33,131 bases of DNA, from positions 1 to 33,131 of IMG/VR virus record IMGVR_UViG_3300033149_001272; one strand, 5' to 3'. Within the stretch, counting starts at the first letter, position 1. The number at the start of each line of letters is the position of its first letter. The position numbers and the translations under genes were made by a program. Source of the stretch: a virus. The notes under the pieces are model-generated. The model searched no databases. It was not told the origin of the DNA and saw only the letters and a list, made by a program, of their open reading frames with translations. Positions 5,803 through 13,326 of the stretch are shown here, piece after piece.

Positions 5803-7401
5803 ATGAGTATATTAAACCTGAAATCTATCCAAGAACTTAAGGCTACAAACAGTCCTTTAAGTAACGACCAACTAAGCGGTATAAGTGAACAAATAATAGA
5901 CAATCAAGACAATAACCCTTTATTTAAGGCAACAGTCCCAGAATTCCTATTTAGACCGCCTTTTGGTACACCAAGGAACATCCACGCTCCTTTTTTAAGG
6001 GAGATAAGTAAGAATCCTTACATTTTTTCTATTATTAAAACATTGCAAGACGAAGCTGCATCAACTAAATGGGATATTGTAGTTAAAGAAGGTTTTGAAG
6101 TAACAGAAGAGGACGAGAAGGAACGAATGTTTATTAAGAACTTCTTTCTTAACCCTAATAGTGATAACGAATCTTTCCAGCATATAATCCGTAAACTTAT
6201 CTGGGACATAAGTGTTCTAGATTCTGGTGTTATTGTTAAAGTGTACAACAAACTTCAAGAGTTACTTCAAATAAGGGTAGTGGACGGGGCTAGTATTAAC
6301 AAGAACCCTGACCAGTTCGGTAGTATATCAGGAAGGGAGGACTATGTCCCCCTGAACATATTCCAGACTGCGCAATCAAATACTTCTGCGGCGTACAAGG
6401 AATTAGAGACTCAGTTTAGAAGCCAGTTTGATACTATCGCTGCTTATTATCAATTTAGTACTACTGTTATGAACTCGACACCTATCCCGTTTGGAAAGAA
6501 AGAGATTGTTTATATAATGCAACACCCTAACTCTGCTGGTGTTTATTCAGTTACTAGTCCTGTTCAAGCGAGCGTAGACATTGTATTAAGCCTTATTTTC
6601 GGTGCTAAGTACCATTTAGATTATTTTATGAACGGTAACGGTCCAGAAGGTATTATTTCTTTACCAGGTGCTAATCAAGTGACTACTGACGCTTTCAAAC
6701 AAAAGCTTAATGCTAGTATAATGACAGGTAAAGACCAGTTCGGTATGCAAAGGAGAATAGGTCACAGAATGCCTGTAGTAGGTAATGATAGTGTCAGTTT
6801 TACGCCTTTAAGCTTTCCGTCTAAGGACATGGAGATAATCGACCAACAACAATGGTTTACTAAAATTCTTTGGATGCAGTTTGGGGTTACACCCTCGGAA
6901 ATGGGCTTCACAGAGGACGCTAGTAAGAATGTGGACGAGAATCAAAGCAAGATAGCCATTAGAAGGGGTGTTAAACCTATCTTAGAAAACATTGCTTTTC
7001 ATTTAAACTCGCAAATCATTCCAGAGCTTAATAAAAAGAATATGTTTGAGTTCAAGTGGGACGAAGTAGACATTAGTGAGGATATAAAAAAGCGTTCATT
7101 ACAAGAACAGGAAATCAGAATGGGTATTAAAACTCCGCAGATGATAATGGAAGAGGAAGGTATTGATATTAATAGGGTAGAAAAGGACAAGAAAGATAAT
7201 ATAGAACAATCACAAGAGTTTATGTTTAGTGAAAGTAATCCTCAAGACAACGATGATAAAGAAATGAATGACGAACCTGAATCTAAACCGAAAATCGAAG
7301 GTAAAGCCAAGCTTCCTGAAAAGTCAGCATTAGAAGTTACTATTGAAGAATACGAAAAAGAGTTTACTGAGATGGTAAAAGAAGTAATAAATAAAGCATA
7401 A
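5803..7401 (+). CDS. Portal protein
   Basis: 532 residues, next structural gene after terminase and followed by a MuF-like protein, the usual order. The body matches portal proteins: an N-terminal arm, a clip/stem region with alternating helices (NPYIFSIIKTLQDEAASTKW), the segment VTSPVQASVDIVLSLIFGAK, and a crown-side stretch (QQQWFTKILWMQFGVTPSEM) typical of HK97/SPP1-type portals. The last 80 residues are acidic and probably disordered, ending in a charged helix. It forms the dodecameric gate for DNA at one capsid vertex. Confidence 0.85.
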   Translation: MSILNLKSIQELKATNSPLSNDQLSGISEQIIDNQDNNPLFKATVPEFLFRPPFGTPRNIHAPFLREISKNPYIFSIIKTLQDEAASTKWDIVVKEGFEVTEEDEKERMFIKNFFLNPNSDNESFQHIIRKLIWDISVLDSGVIVKVYNKLQELLQIRVVDGASINKNPDQFGSISGREDYVPLNIFQTAQSNTSAAYKELETQFRSQFDTIAAYYQFSTTVMNSTPIPFGKKEIVYIMQHPNSAGVYSVTSPVQASVDIVLSLIFGAKYHLDYFMNGNGPEGIISLPGANQVTTDAFKQKLNASIMTGKDQFGMQRRIGHRMPVVGNDSVSFTPLSFPSKDMEIIDQQQWFTKILWMQFGVTPSEMGFTEDASKNVDENQSKIAIRRGVKPILENIAFHLNSQIIPELNKKNMFEFKWDEVDISEDIKKRSLQEQEIRMGIKTPQMIMEEEGIDINRVEKDKKDNIEQSQEFMFSESNPQDNDDKEMNDEPESKPKIEGKAKLPEKSALEVTIEEYEKEFTEMVKEVINKA

Positions 7402-7403
7402 AA

Positions 7404-8042
7404 ATGGCAAAACAAAAAGAAGATTACTTTGATAAACTTTTAAAAAAGTTTTTACCTAAATTCCTTAAAGCATTAAAGATTGACTGGGGGATTGGGAGTG
7501 CTTTCACTATAATTAATGCAAAGAAATCAGACCATAAAACTACTATGAGTCCATTAAGTTTAACAAAGAAAGACCAGGAAGCCAATATAAAGATAATTGG
7601 TGAATTTGTTAAAGGCGTTAACACTGATATGAGTAGAAAGATAAATCGATTAGTTAACGATAATATAAGTGCTAGAGGTAGTGATAAGGATTTGGCTAAA
7701 CAGTTAAAAGGTTTGTTTGACAAAGAGAGTCCAAACTATTTTAATTATAAAAACCGATTTAAAACAATGGCATTTCATGAGACTAATAGAATCCAAAATA
7801 ATAGTGCTTTTATAACTGCTAAGGAAAGATTAAAATTCACTCACAAATATCTTGGACAAGGAAGAAGGAACCCATGGCCTGATAGTTTAATCGCATTAGG
7901 TAAATATGGTTCAGAAGATAAAGCAATCCCTATTGATGAGAACTTTGAGATAACTTATAATAAGAAAACACAAATATATATGTTTCCCCCTGGACGAGTT
8001 AATGATTCTGAAATGGTATTTTTCACTAACAAGGAGGACTAA
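7404..8042 (+). CDS. MuF/SPP1 gp7-like head morphogenesis protein
   Basis: 212 residues. The signature is at about residues 118-143 (RFKTMAFHETNRIQNNSAF), matching the R..x..A..ET.R..N.A pattern of minor head proteins that bind the portal and are packaged in the head. The following segment (IALGKYGSEDKAIPIDENF) fits the usual C-terminal part. It is at the short end for the family and has no extra enzymatic or toxin domain. The junction with portal is TAA-AA-ATG. Confidence 0.75.
   Translation: MAKQKEDYFDKLLKKFLPKFLKALKIDWGIGSAFTIINAKKSDHKTTMSPLSLTKKDQEANIKIIGEFVKGVNTDMSRKINRLVNDNISARGSDKDLAKQLKGLFDKESPNYFNYKNRFKTMAFHETNRIQNNSAFITAKERLKFTHKYLGQGRRNPWPDSLIALGKYGSEDKAIPIDENFEITYNKKTQIYMFPPGRVNDSEMVFFTNKED
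8033..8037 (+). promoter_or_regulatory. Shine-Dalgarno site
   Basis: GGAGG, 7 nt before the ATG at 8045, one of the few clear ribosome-binding sites in the window; it lies within the end of the MuF-like gene. Confidence 0.6.
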
Positions 8043-8044
8043 AA

Positions 8045-8407
8045 ATGTTAAAGATAATTAAGAAAGAGAACATAATCGAAGACGGAGTAATATCAACACA
8101 AGTAAAAGGTAAACTAATTAAATTCAATTTCAGGTGTAAATATCCTAACGTGATGTTACGGATAGAGAACCAGGATAACGAGGTTTTATGGCAAGGTAGT
8201 TTAGACCAAGAGAAGTTAAACATATACCCTCGAAAGACAATAGAGATTTTGGACACTACTAAATTAGAGAACTTTTACTTGTTCCCTGATAATGTAGACG
8301 GAAATAATTTGTTTATTCGTATTACTGGTTTGGAAGAAGGGCAAAGGATAGATTTAATTAAAGTACTTTACGATGATATGGGTTTGAGTAATACTATAAA
8401 TAAATAA
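8045..8407 (+). CDS. Hypothetical beta-rich head protein, 120 aa
   Basis: Not recognised. Predicted mostly beta strands by eye (VKGKLIKFNFRCKY, NVMLRIENQDNEVLW, NNLFIRITGL), ending in a short polar helix. Located in the head module between MuF-like and decoration-like genes, so a minor head or decoration protein is a reasonable guess. Well translated given its strong Shine-Dalgarno site. Confidence 0.5.
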   Translation: MLKIIKKENIIEDGVISTQVKGKLIKFNFRCKYPNVMLRIENQDNEVLWQGSLDQEKLNIYPRKTIEILDTTKLENFYLFPDNVDGNNLFIRITGLEEGQRIDLIKVLYDDMGLSNTINK

Positions 8408-8412
8408 TTAAA

Positions 8413-8420
8413 TTTATAAA
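8413..8420 (+). promoter_or_regulatory. TATA box before gene 8442
   Basis: TTTATAAA, 29 nt from the ATG at 8442; leaderless transcript expected. The flanking sequence resembles that of the TATA box at 15763. Confidence 0.6.
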
Positions 8421-8441
8421 TGTGATTTACATTAAACTAAT

Positions 8442-8744
8442 ATGACAAAATATATAGGAGAACTTACAAGTCCAGGAACCTTAACTTTTAAAGACACTAA
8501 AAGACATGAGCATCATAAAATAATTGTTAGTGTTTCTAATTTCGTTAGCGATGTTGTAATAAAGATAGAAGAGAAGACAAGCCCTTCTACAAATGCAGTT
8601 AATCTTGACGAATTAAACCGAAGTTTCACTTTAACAGAGGATGGTGATGAGAGTTTCGTGTTAGAGAACATGCGAATAGATAACTTAATAATAAACTTTG
8701 TTTCAGGCGATGCAATGATAAAATGTCATTATGATGGATTTTAA
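8442..8744 (+). CDS. Probable capsid decoration-type protein, 100 aa
   Basis: Beta-strand-rich throughout (TSPGTLTFKDTKRHEHHKI, VSVSNFVSDVVIKIEE, FTLTEDGDESFVLENM), resembling a small Ig-like or jelly-roll domain. It has its own leaderless promoter inside the head operon, as would suit a protein needed in many copies. The 2-nt junction to the next large beta protein suggests they work together on the capsid surface. No family match recognised. Confidence 0.45.
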   Translation: MTKYIGELTSPGTLTFKDTKRHEHHKIIVSVSNFVSDVVIKIEEKTSPSTNAVNLDELNRSFTLTEDGDESFVLENMRIDNLIINFVSGDAMIKCHYDGF

Positions 8745-8746
8745 AA

Positions 8747-10228
8747 ATGGGAAAAACTAATTATTTGAATAAAAAAACAACTGCTTTAATTGATGAGAGA
8801 GGTAATCTTGTAGACGAAACAAACCCTTCATACACTAGCCATCTTTTCGGAGTACCTAATTCATTTACTAAAGAGACATCAAATCAAGTAAAATTTAATG
8901 TTGCTAAAGGTCAAGTAAATAACTTCAGGCTAAGACCACAGATATTAAATGAACACGCAGAAAGTTCAAGAGAGATACAATCGACCGTAACAGCCACCAA
9001 TAAAGTATGCCAGATATTCAAAGCAAGCCAAGACAACATAAATGAAGGTTATTTGACAGTATCTAGTGCGGAGGCAGTATTTATTGACGGATTTGAGACT
9101 TATGACAATGATTCAGAGTTACAAGCAGTTTGGGTAGCATCCAATAGATTAGCAGCTTTAGAAACTAGTATAGTAAAAACTGGTGAAAAGAGTATGGCAT
9201 TACCTACTACTACTGGAGGTGATGAATGGATAAGGACTTCAACAGTTATTGATTACACTAATTTTACAGGTAGTTTTGATGCTTACTTTACTGACAGTTA
9301 TAGTAATTTAAAGGTAGCAGTATTCATTGGTGACGGTACAAACACTAAAAGCACTACCTTAGTTTTCAATACAGCTAATAACTGGGTTCATTTTGATATT
9401 TTAGAATCTAATATGGAAGAGGATGGAGCAGGGACTACTAATGTGACTGCAATAACTCAAATAGGTTTTAGGATAGTTGATAGGGATTACGGTTCTTATT
9501 GTTATATAGATAATTTAAGTGCTGCACCAGAACCAGGTACTTTAGGTTTAGAGTTATGGGACTTAGGAGCTACTTTACCTGTGGACGGAGTTACTAGTTT
9601 GGATGATGGAACTCAGTACGAACAATTAGGAGATATAAGTTCTGTTAGTCCAGTTAGTCAAGTAGAAATACCTTTATTGGGCGGAAAAAGACTTTATCAT
9701 TTACATAATTTCGTTGCAGGAGTTGCTCACGAGATACCTGACAATAAATTACTTAACGTGAACAATTATTATGCTTTAGTATTAACTTATACTGATACCA
9801 ATGTGATAGTTTACGGTCCTAATTCTTCTTACGAGGTAGATTATTATGAAAATGGTTTTGCTTTCACTGCTCCTGATAACTCTACACCTATAACTAAAAT
9901 AGGAACTTATAATGATTTAATGTTTAGTATATTTAGTACACAGGACGTTTATTTAACTAAATCTGTCGCAATCGCTAACGCAACACCTGGTAGTGATGCA
10001 AACTTTATGAGTAGTGTAGAGGACGAAAACATGAAGACTTCAGATATAGTTATAACTCACGGAGTTTATGCAGCGATTGCAGGTGAGGTATTATTTGATA
10101 ATAGACCAATATATTTGCCTAAAGGAGGTAAATTCAATTTAGATTACAATGACGATTACTCAGACGGCGTAGAGACAATCGTATTCGGTGCGAGATATGT
10201 TTTTGAACCACCAAACACAAACGGATAA
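8747..10228 (+). CDS. Large beta-structured head protein with inserted jelly-roll domain
   Basis: 493 residues, beta-rich. Residues about 110-255 look like a carbohydrate-binding or concanavalin-like jelly-roll: FIDGFETYDNDSELQAVW, a strand pair around KTGEKSMALP, NWVHFDILESNM, then IGFRIVDRDYGSYCYIDNLS. The flanking parts (LWDLGATLPVDGVTSLDDG and the C-terminal IAGEVLFDNRPIYLPKGG) resemble structural spike or fibre proteins. Position between portal/MuF and protease suggests a head fibre or decoration protein rather than a tail fibre; a glycan-binding role on the capsid is inference. Confidence 0.5.
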   Translation: MGKTNYLNKKTTALIDERGNLVDETNPSYTSHLFGVPNSFTKETSNQVKFNVAKGQVNNFRLRPQILNEHAESSREIQSTVTATNKVCQIFKASQDNINEGYLTVSSAEAVFIDGFETYDNDSELQAVWVASNRLAALETSIVKTGEKSMALPTTTGGDEWIRTSTVIDYTNFTGSFDAYFTDSYSNLKVAVFIGDGTNTKSTTLVFNTANNWVHFDILESNMEEDGAGTTNVTAITQIGFRIVDRDYGSYCYIDNLSAAPEPGTLGLELWDLGATLPVDGVTSLDDGTQYEQLGDISSVSPVSQVEIPLLGGKRLYHLHNFVAGVAHEIPDNKLLNVNNYYALVLTYTDTNVIVYGPNSSYEVDYYENGFAFTAPDNSTPITKIGTYNDLMFSIFSTQDVYLTKSVAIANATPGSDANFMSSVEDENMKTSDIVITHGVYAAIAGEVLFDNRPIYLPKGGKFNLDYNDDYSDGVETIVFGARYVFEPPNTNG

Positions 10229-10230
10229 AA

Positions 10231-10437
10231 ATGGCAAAATTAATAAAAGAAAATGATAAAGTATTAAGATACACTAATGGTACTACTATATTTATAGTAG
10301 TAAGACACATAACTAATTTTAGTTATACGGGAACTTATGACATTACTTTAACTACAACTAGTGGTGATATTGTGTTAGGTTTCAATAGTACTTTTGAAAG
10401 GAATGAAGCAAAGAAACTAGTATTGAGAAGTATATAA
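10231..10437 (+). CDS. Small beta protein, 68 aa
   Basis: Not recognised. Short beta strands (TTIFIVVRHITNF, TYDITLTTTSGDIVLGF) and a C-terminal basic segment. Coupled to the preceding head protein by TAA-AA-ATG. It ends 1 nt before the stop of the minus-strand RHH gene, so the two converge. Confidence 0.45.
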   Translation: MAKLIKENDKVLRYTNGTTIFIVVRHITNFSYTGTYDITLTTTSGDIVLGFNSTFERNEAKKLVLRSI

Positions 10438-10438
10438 A

Positions 10439-10576
10439 TTAAGGATTATTTTTTATATATTCTTCCATTGCTAATTCTATCACTCTAGATAGTACTCTAC
10501 CTGTTTTATCACACCATTCTTCCCACGTCATTACTTTTGCTATATCTACATAAATTGTTTTTGCTGATTTAACCAT
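10439..10576 (-). CDS. Ribbon-helix-helix protein on the minus strand
   Basis: 45 residues with an RHH-like pattern: strand (KTIYVDIAKV), helix 1 (TWEEWCDKTG) and helix 2 (RVLSRVIELAMEEYIKN). This is the only credible minus-strand gene in the window. Its promoter (TATA 10596-10605) diverges from that of the protease-capsid operon (TATA 10635-10642), and an inverted repeat lies between them. A switch controlling capsid-gene expression is a natural hypothesis. Confidence 0.6.
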   Translation of the reverse strand: MVKSAKTIYVDIAKVMTWEEWCDKTGRVLSRVIELAMEEYIKNNP

Positions 10577-10595
10577 AATAGATTATCATTGTACG

Positions 10596-10605
10596 TATAT
10601 ATAAG
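10596..10605 (-). promoter_or_regulatory. TATA box for minus-strand RHH gene
   Basis: On the minus strand CTTATATATA begins 29 nt before the ATG whose first base is 10576, matching the leaderless spacing of the plus-strand promoters. Confidence 0.55.
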
Positions 10606-10624
10606 TGTATGTATTTATATACAC
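10605..10624. promoter_or_regulatory. Inverted repeat between divergent promoters
   Basis: GTGTAT, 8-bp spacer, ATACAC. It abuts the minus-strand TATA box and lies 10 bp upstream of the plus-strand TATA box. The ATACAC core is shared with the tandem repeat at 4060-4075 near the other RHH gene. Candidate operator. Confidence 0.45.
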
Positions 10625-10634
10625 GCCTAAACCT

Positions 10635-10642
10635 TTTATAAA
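10635..10642 (+). promoter_or_regulatory. TATA box for protease-capsid operon
   Basis: AAACCT-TTTATAAA; the ATG is 43 nt downstream, so a short leader of about 12-15 nt is expected. Confidence 0.6.
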
Positions 10643-10677
10643 ATAAAAAAATCATTACTTATTAATATACTAAAAGA

Positions 10678-11535
10678 ATGACAAATACCGATACTATTGC
10701 TTACGAAAAGTTTAATTTAATTGAAGTTAAATCTGAAGAAGGTGAGAAGAATTATTTTATTGAAGGACACATATCTACTATTGACCCTGATAGTGTGAAA
10801 GACATTACTACTAATAGTTGCCAAGATGATTTAGTTGTTCAAACTAAAACTAAAGACATTACTATGGACTTGGACCATGAAAGTTTCAGAAACGAGGATG
10901 GAACTACTCCTGATAGAGATTTAAATAAAATCCCTGTGGCGAAGATAGTTGAGTCTAAAAGGACTGCAATAGGTACTTATGTTAAGGCTATGTTGAATTC
11001 TAGTCATCCTCAATTCAAGAATATTTTATCAAGTATCAAGAATGGGTTTTTACATTCGTTTAGTATTGCTTATCATGTTCAAGAAGCTGTTAATAAAATA
11101 ATTGATGGTGAAAACTTTAGATTATTAAATAAAGTTGAGTTAAGGAATGTTGGAATAACAGGTAATCCTGTTAATTCTAATGCGACATTCTCGGTTTCTT
11201 TGAAATCATATATAAACAAAATGGAAGAAAAACAAGATTATTCCAAACTAGAAGAAGCAATTGCTGAAATCAAGTCTACAGTAGATTCATTAGTTAATGG
11301 ATTGAAATCTAAAGAAGATGAAAAAGTTGAAGCTAAATCTAAAGAAGCTAGTGATAAACTAGAATCATTAGAAGCTGAAGTTAAATCATTAACTGAATCT
11401 GTAGAAGTAAAAGATAAAGAGCTTGCTGATTTAAAAAGTAAATTAGAAGAACCAGTTATGACTGGTGCGGTTGAGGCTGAAGTAAAGTCCGAACCTGCAA
11501 AGAACGAAACAAGAAGTTTCGATACATACATTTAA
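10678..11535 (+). CDS. Prohead protease fused to a scaffold-like coiled coil
   Basis: 285 residues. The N-terminal ~180 residues match HK97-type prohead serine proteases: candidate catalytic His67 in MDLDHE, Ser129 in HSFSIAY, and the conserved ELRNVGITGNPVNSNA segment around 154-169. Residues 180-260 are a Lys/Glu/Ser-rich coiled coil (IAEIKSTVDSLVNGLKSK), as expected for a scaffold or delta domain that directs assembly and is then cleaved. The major capsid gene follows after one base. The fusion explains why no separate scaffold gene is obvious. Confidence 0.8.
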   Translation: MTNTDTIAYEKFNLIEVKSEEGEKNYFIEGHISTIDPDSVKDITTNSCQDDLVVQTKTKDITMDLDHESFRNEDGTTPDRDLNKIPVAKIVESKRTAIGTYVKAMLNSSHPQFKNILSSIKNGFLHSFSIAYHVQEAVNKIIDGENFRLLNKVELRNVGITGNPVNSNATFSVSLKSYINKMEEKQDYSKLEEAIAEIKSTVDSLVNGLKSKEDEKVEAKSKEASDKLESLEAEVKSLTESVEVKDKELADLKSKLEEPVMTGAVEAEVKSEPAKNETRSFDTYI

Positions 11536-11536
11536 A

Positions 11537-12664
11537 ATGGTAAATTTTGGAAATGGTGTTGATGTAAACCCTAATATGGCTTTTAACCAGTCATTCATGG
11601 GAGCAGTAGCAGACCAACAAGTATATAGTGACCCAATGGGTGCGTATAAAAGAGTAGGCGTTAAAAGTAATTTAGCTCCTCAGTTATGGAACAGATTTGA
11701 AGCAATTCAAACTGAGATTAAATCAACTGCAACTACAACAGGTGGAACAGGTTTAACAGACAATGTTTTAATCCCTATTGCACACGACCACAAAGTGGTT
11801 GATTTGACAAGGAAACAAACTCCTGCAGTTAACATTATTCCTAGAGTAGCAAATCAAGGTATTGTAGCTCCTTACAAGCAAATTACTGATAAAGGTTCAG
11901 CTAGTTTCGCTTTAGAGAACGCAGCAATCCCAGTAAACGATTTCACTCCTGACGTATCAAGTGTTAATATGAAATACATGTACGCAAGAGGAAGTGTAAC
12001 AGGTCAAGTTCAAGTAGCTGCACCAGGACATACTTTAACAGGTTTCCAACCAACAGGTGGAGCAGTAGGAAGTTTTACTGACCAATCAGCTGGTAATATG
12101 AACCAATTTAACGTATTAGTTCAAGCTGCTGCAATGAGAGAACTGGAAGAAGAAACTATCTTTAACGGAGATGCTTCAACAGATACTAAAGAATACTCAG
12201 GTATTATTAAAACAATGGGAATTACTAACACAGTAGATAAGAACGACTCAGCTTTAAGCTTAGACGATTATAACACTGCTGCAAGGTATGCTTTTGAAGA
12301 CGGTGGATTACCTAGTGTTGCTTTTTGTGATACTGCAACTTTCCAAGATACTCTTGACTTGATTAATGCAAAACAAGGATTCTTCCAAGGTGCTACAATG
12401 ACTGAATATGGTTTCACAAGTGTAAAACTAAATGTAGGTCACGGACAAATTGATTTAATTCAAAGTAGATTTATCTCAAACACAGCAGCATCTAAGAGTG
12501 TTTATATGTTAGATTTAAGTGTATGGGAAATGAGAGTTTTACTTGATATGACTTTCGAAAGATTAGCAAAAACTAGAGATAGTGATGAGTTCATGTTAAA
12601 GATGTACGAAGCTTTACTATGTCGTGCCCCTCAATTCAATTCAAGTATTACTGAAATTGCTTAA
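11537..12664 (+). CDS. Major capsid protein (HK97 fold)
   Basis: 375 residues, directly after the protease-scaffold gene. The N-terminal ~50 residues could be a shortened delta/N-arm. Core features fitting the HK97 fold: the E-loop region near NVLIPIAHDHKVVDLTRKQT, the long spine helix LVQAAAMRELEEETIFNG around 194-211, the A-domain helix LDDYNTAARYAFEDG, and a C-terminal P-domain part ending VWEMRVLLDMTFERLAKT. High expression is suggested by regular codon use and the tight junction. After its stop comes the HNH cassette. Confidence 0.82.
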   Translation: MVNFGNGVDVNPNMAFNQSFMGAVADQQVYSDPMGAYKRVGVKSNLAPQLWNRFEAIQTEIKSTATTTGGTGLTDNVLIPIAHDHKVVDLTRKQTPAVNIIPRVANQGIVAPYKQITDKGSASFALENAAIPVNDFTPDVSSVNMKYMYARGSVTGQVQVAAPGHTLTGFQPTGGAVGSFTDQSAGNMNQFNVLVQAAAMRELEEETIFNGDASTDTKEYSGIIKTMGITNTVDKNDSALSLDDYNTAARYAFEDGGLPSVAFCDTATFQDTLDLINAKQGFFQGATMTEYGFTSVKLNVGHGQIDLIQSRFISNTAASKSVYMLDLSVWEMRVLLDMTFERLAKTRDSDEFMLKMYEALLCRAPQFNSSITEIA

Positions 12665-12673
12665 AGGCAAAAC

Positions 12674-12681
12674 TTTATAAA
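12674..12681 (+). promoter_or_regulatory. TATA box now driving HNH gene 1
   Basis: AAAAC-TTTATAAA. Predicted transcription start is about 12702-12706, at the foot of the first hairpin of the structured leader, so the mRNA would begin with that hairpin. Confidence 0.55.
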
Positions 12682-12704
12682 TTAATTAGTCGTATAATTA
12701 ATTA
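12680..12704 (+). repeat. Inverted repeat, left arm around HNH gene 1
   Basis: Pairs with 13277-13300. The core is 12 bp perfect (ATTAGTCGTATA 12685-12696 with 13283-13294) and extends on both sides to roughly two dozen pairs with two single-base bulges. It brackets the HNH gene and its leader. Confidence 0.7.
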
Positions 12705-12705
12705 C

Positions 12706-12747
12706 GTAGAGTGCCTTAATCACTCTACATCTTTATTAAGGGAAGAT
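12706..12747 (+). promoter_or_regulatory. Double-hairpin leader with complementary loops, copy 1
   Basis: Hairpin 1: GTAGAGTG (12706-12713), loop CCTTAAT (12714-12720), CACTCTAC (12721-12728). Hairpin 2: ATCTTT (12729-12734), loop ATTAAGG (12735-12741), GAAGAT (12742-12747). The two 7-nt loops are perfect reverse complements, allowing a kissing complex, or a pseudoknot if hairpin 2 opens. The AAGGGAAG ribosome-binding purines and the first two bases of the ATG (12746) lie in hairpin 2. The same architecture with compensatory changes is at 27207-27249, so this is very likely a translational control element of HNH genes. Confidence 0.8.
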
Positions 12748-13261
12748 GGACGAAATAACATATAAAAATATTCTATTTAAGAAAATAAGAGACTTTAATT
12801 ATTACTATGTAAGTAAATGTGGTAAAATATATAATTTTAAAAGTAATAAAATAAGAAAATTACAGAAATGTAAAAAAGGCTATCCTAGATTGTGTTTAAC
12901 AGAAACTCGTAATTATTCTAAAACAATAAGAGTTCATCGCTTAGTTGCTGAAACTTGGTTGCATAAAGTGAAAGGAAAACAACAAGTCAATCATATTAAC
13001 GGAATTAAGACTGATAATCGAGTAGAAAATTTAGAATGGTGTACTAATTCAGAAAATCAATTACATTCACATAGGGTGTTAGGTAATCCTCCACAAAGGA
13101 GGACAAAAGTTAAACAATTAGATTTAAATAATAATTTAATAAAAATATGGGATTCTATGACTGACGCATACAACGAATTAGGAATACATCAACAAAATAT
13201 AGGTAGAGTTTGCAAAAAAAAAGCTAAAACTACAGGAGGTTTCAAATGGGAATATTTATAA
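12746..13261 (+). CDS. Free-standing HNH homing endonuclease (NUMOD4-HNH-NUMOD1)
   Basis: 171 residues. NUMOD4-like start (FKKIRDFNYYYVSKCGKIYN, about 10-30), HNH core at about 65-115 (VHRLVAETWL, VNHINGIKTDNRVENLEW) and a NUMOD1-like DNA-binding end (VKQLDLNNNLIKIWDSMTDA, then GGFKWEYL). The family nicks or cuts a specific site to spread its own gene. It lies between the major capsid gene and the next head gene, interrupts neither, and is flanked by an inverted repeat. Clearly paralogous to 27248-27781. Free-standing rather than intronic, since no coding sequence is split. Confidence 0.88.
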   Translation: MDEITYKNILFKKIRDFNYYYVSKCGKIYNFKSNKIRKLQKCKKGYPRLCLTETRNYSKTIRVHRLVAETWLHKVKGKQQVNHINGIKTDNRVENLEWCTNSENQLHSHRVLGNPPQRRTKVKQLDLNNNLIKIWDSMTDAYNELGIHQQNIGRVCKKKAKTTGGFKWEYL

Positions 13262-13276
13262 ATAATGAAATTGTAA

Positions 13277-13300
13277 AATTAATATACGACTAATAATTTA
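13277..13300 (+). repeat. Inverted repeat, right arm around HNH gene 1
   Basis: Complement of 12680-12704, with the perfect core TATACGACTAAT at 13283-13294. Lies in the short gap between the HNH stop and the next head gene. Confidence 0.7.
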
Positions 13301-13326
13301 ACACAAAAAACAAATAAATAAATAAA

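Noticed and set aside
1506-12696. Common end sequence for the two inverted-repeat cassettes: TCGTATAAT occurs in both 1508-1516 and 12690-12698
   Set aside because: Only 9 bases of AT-rich sequence, and it faces outward in one cassette and inward in the other, so common ancestry is not supported.
12746-13261. IscB/OMEGA-type RNA-guided nuclease with HEARO-like RNA
   Set aside because: The proteins are small NUMOD4-HNH-NUMOD1 enzymes without a RuvC domain, and the RNA element is a 42-nt 5' leader rather than a guide RNA.
12680-13300. Group I intron or intein hosting HNH gene 1
   Set aside because: The element lies between complete genes with intact stop and start codons, and no conserved intron core pairings were recognised; the HNH gene is free-standing.
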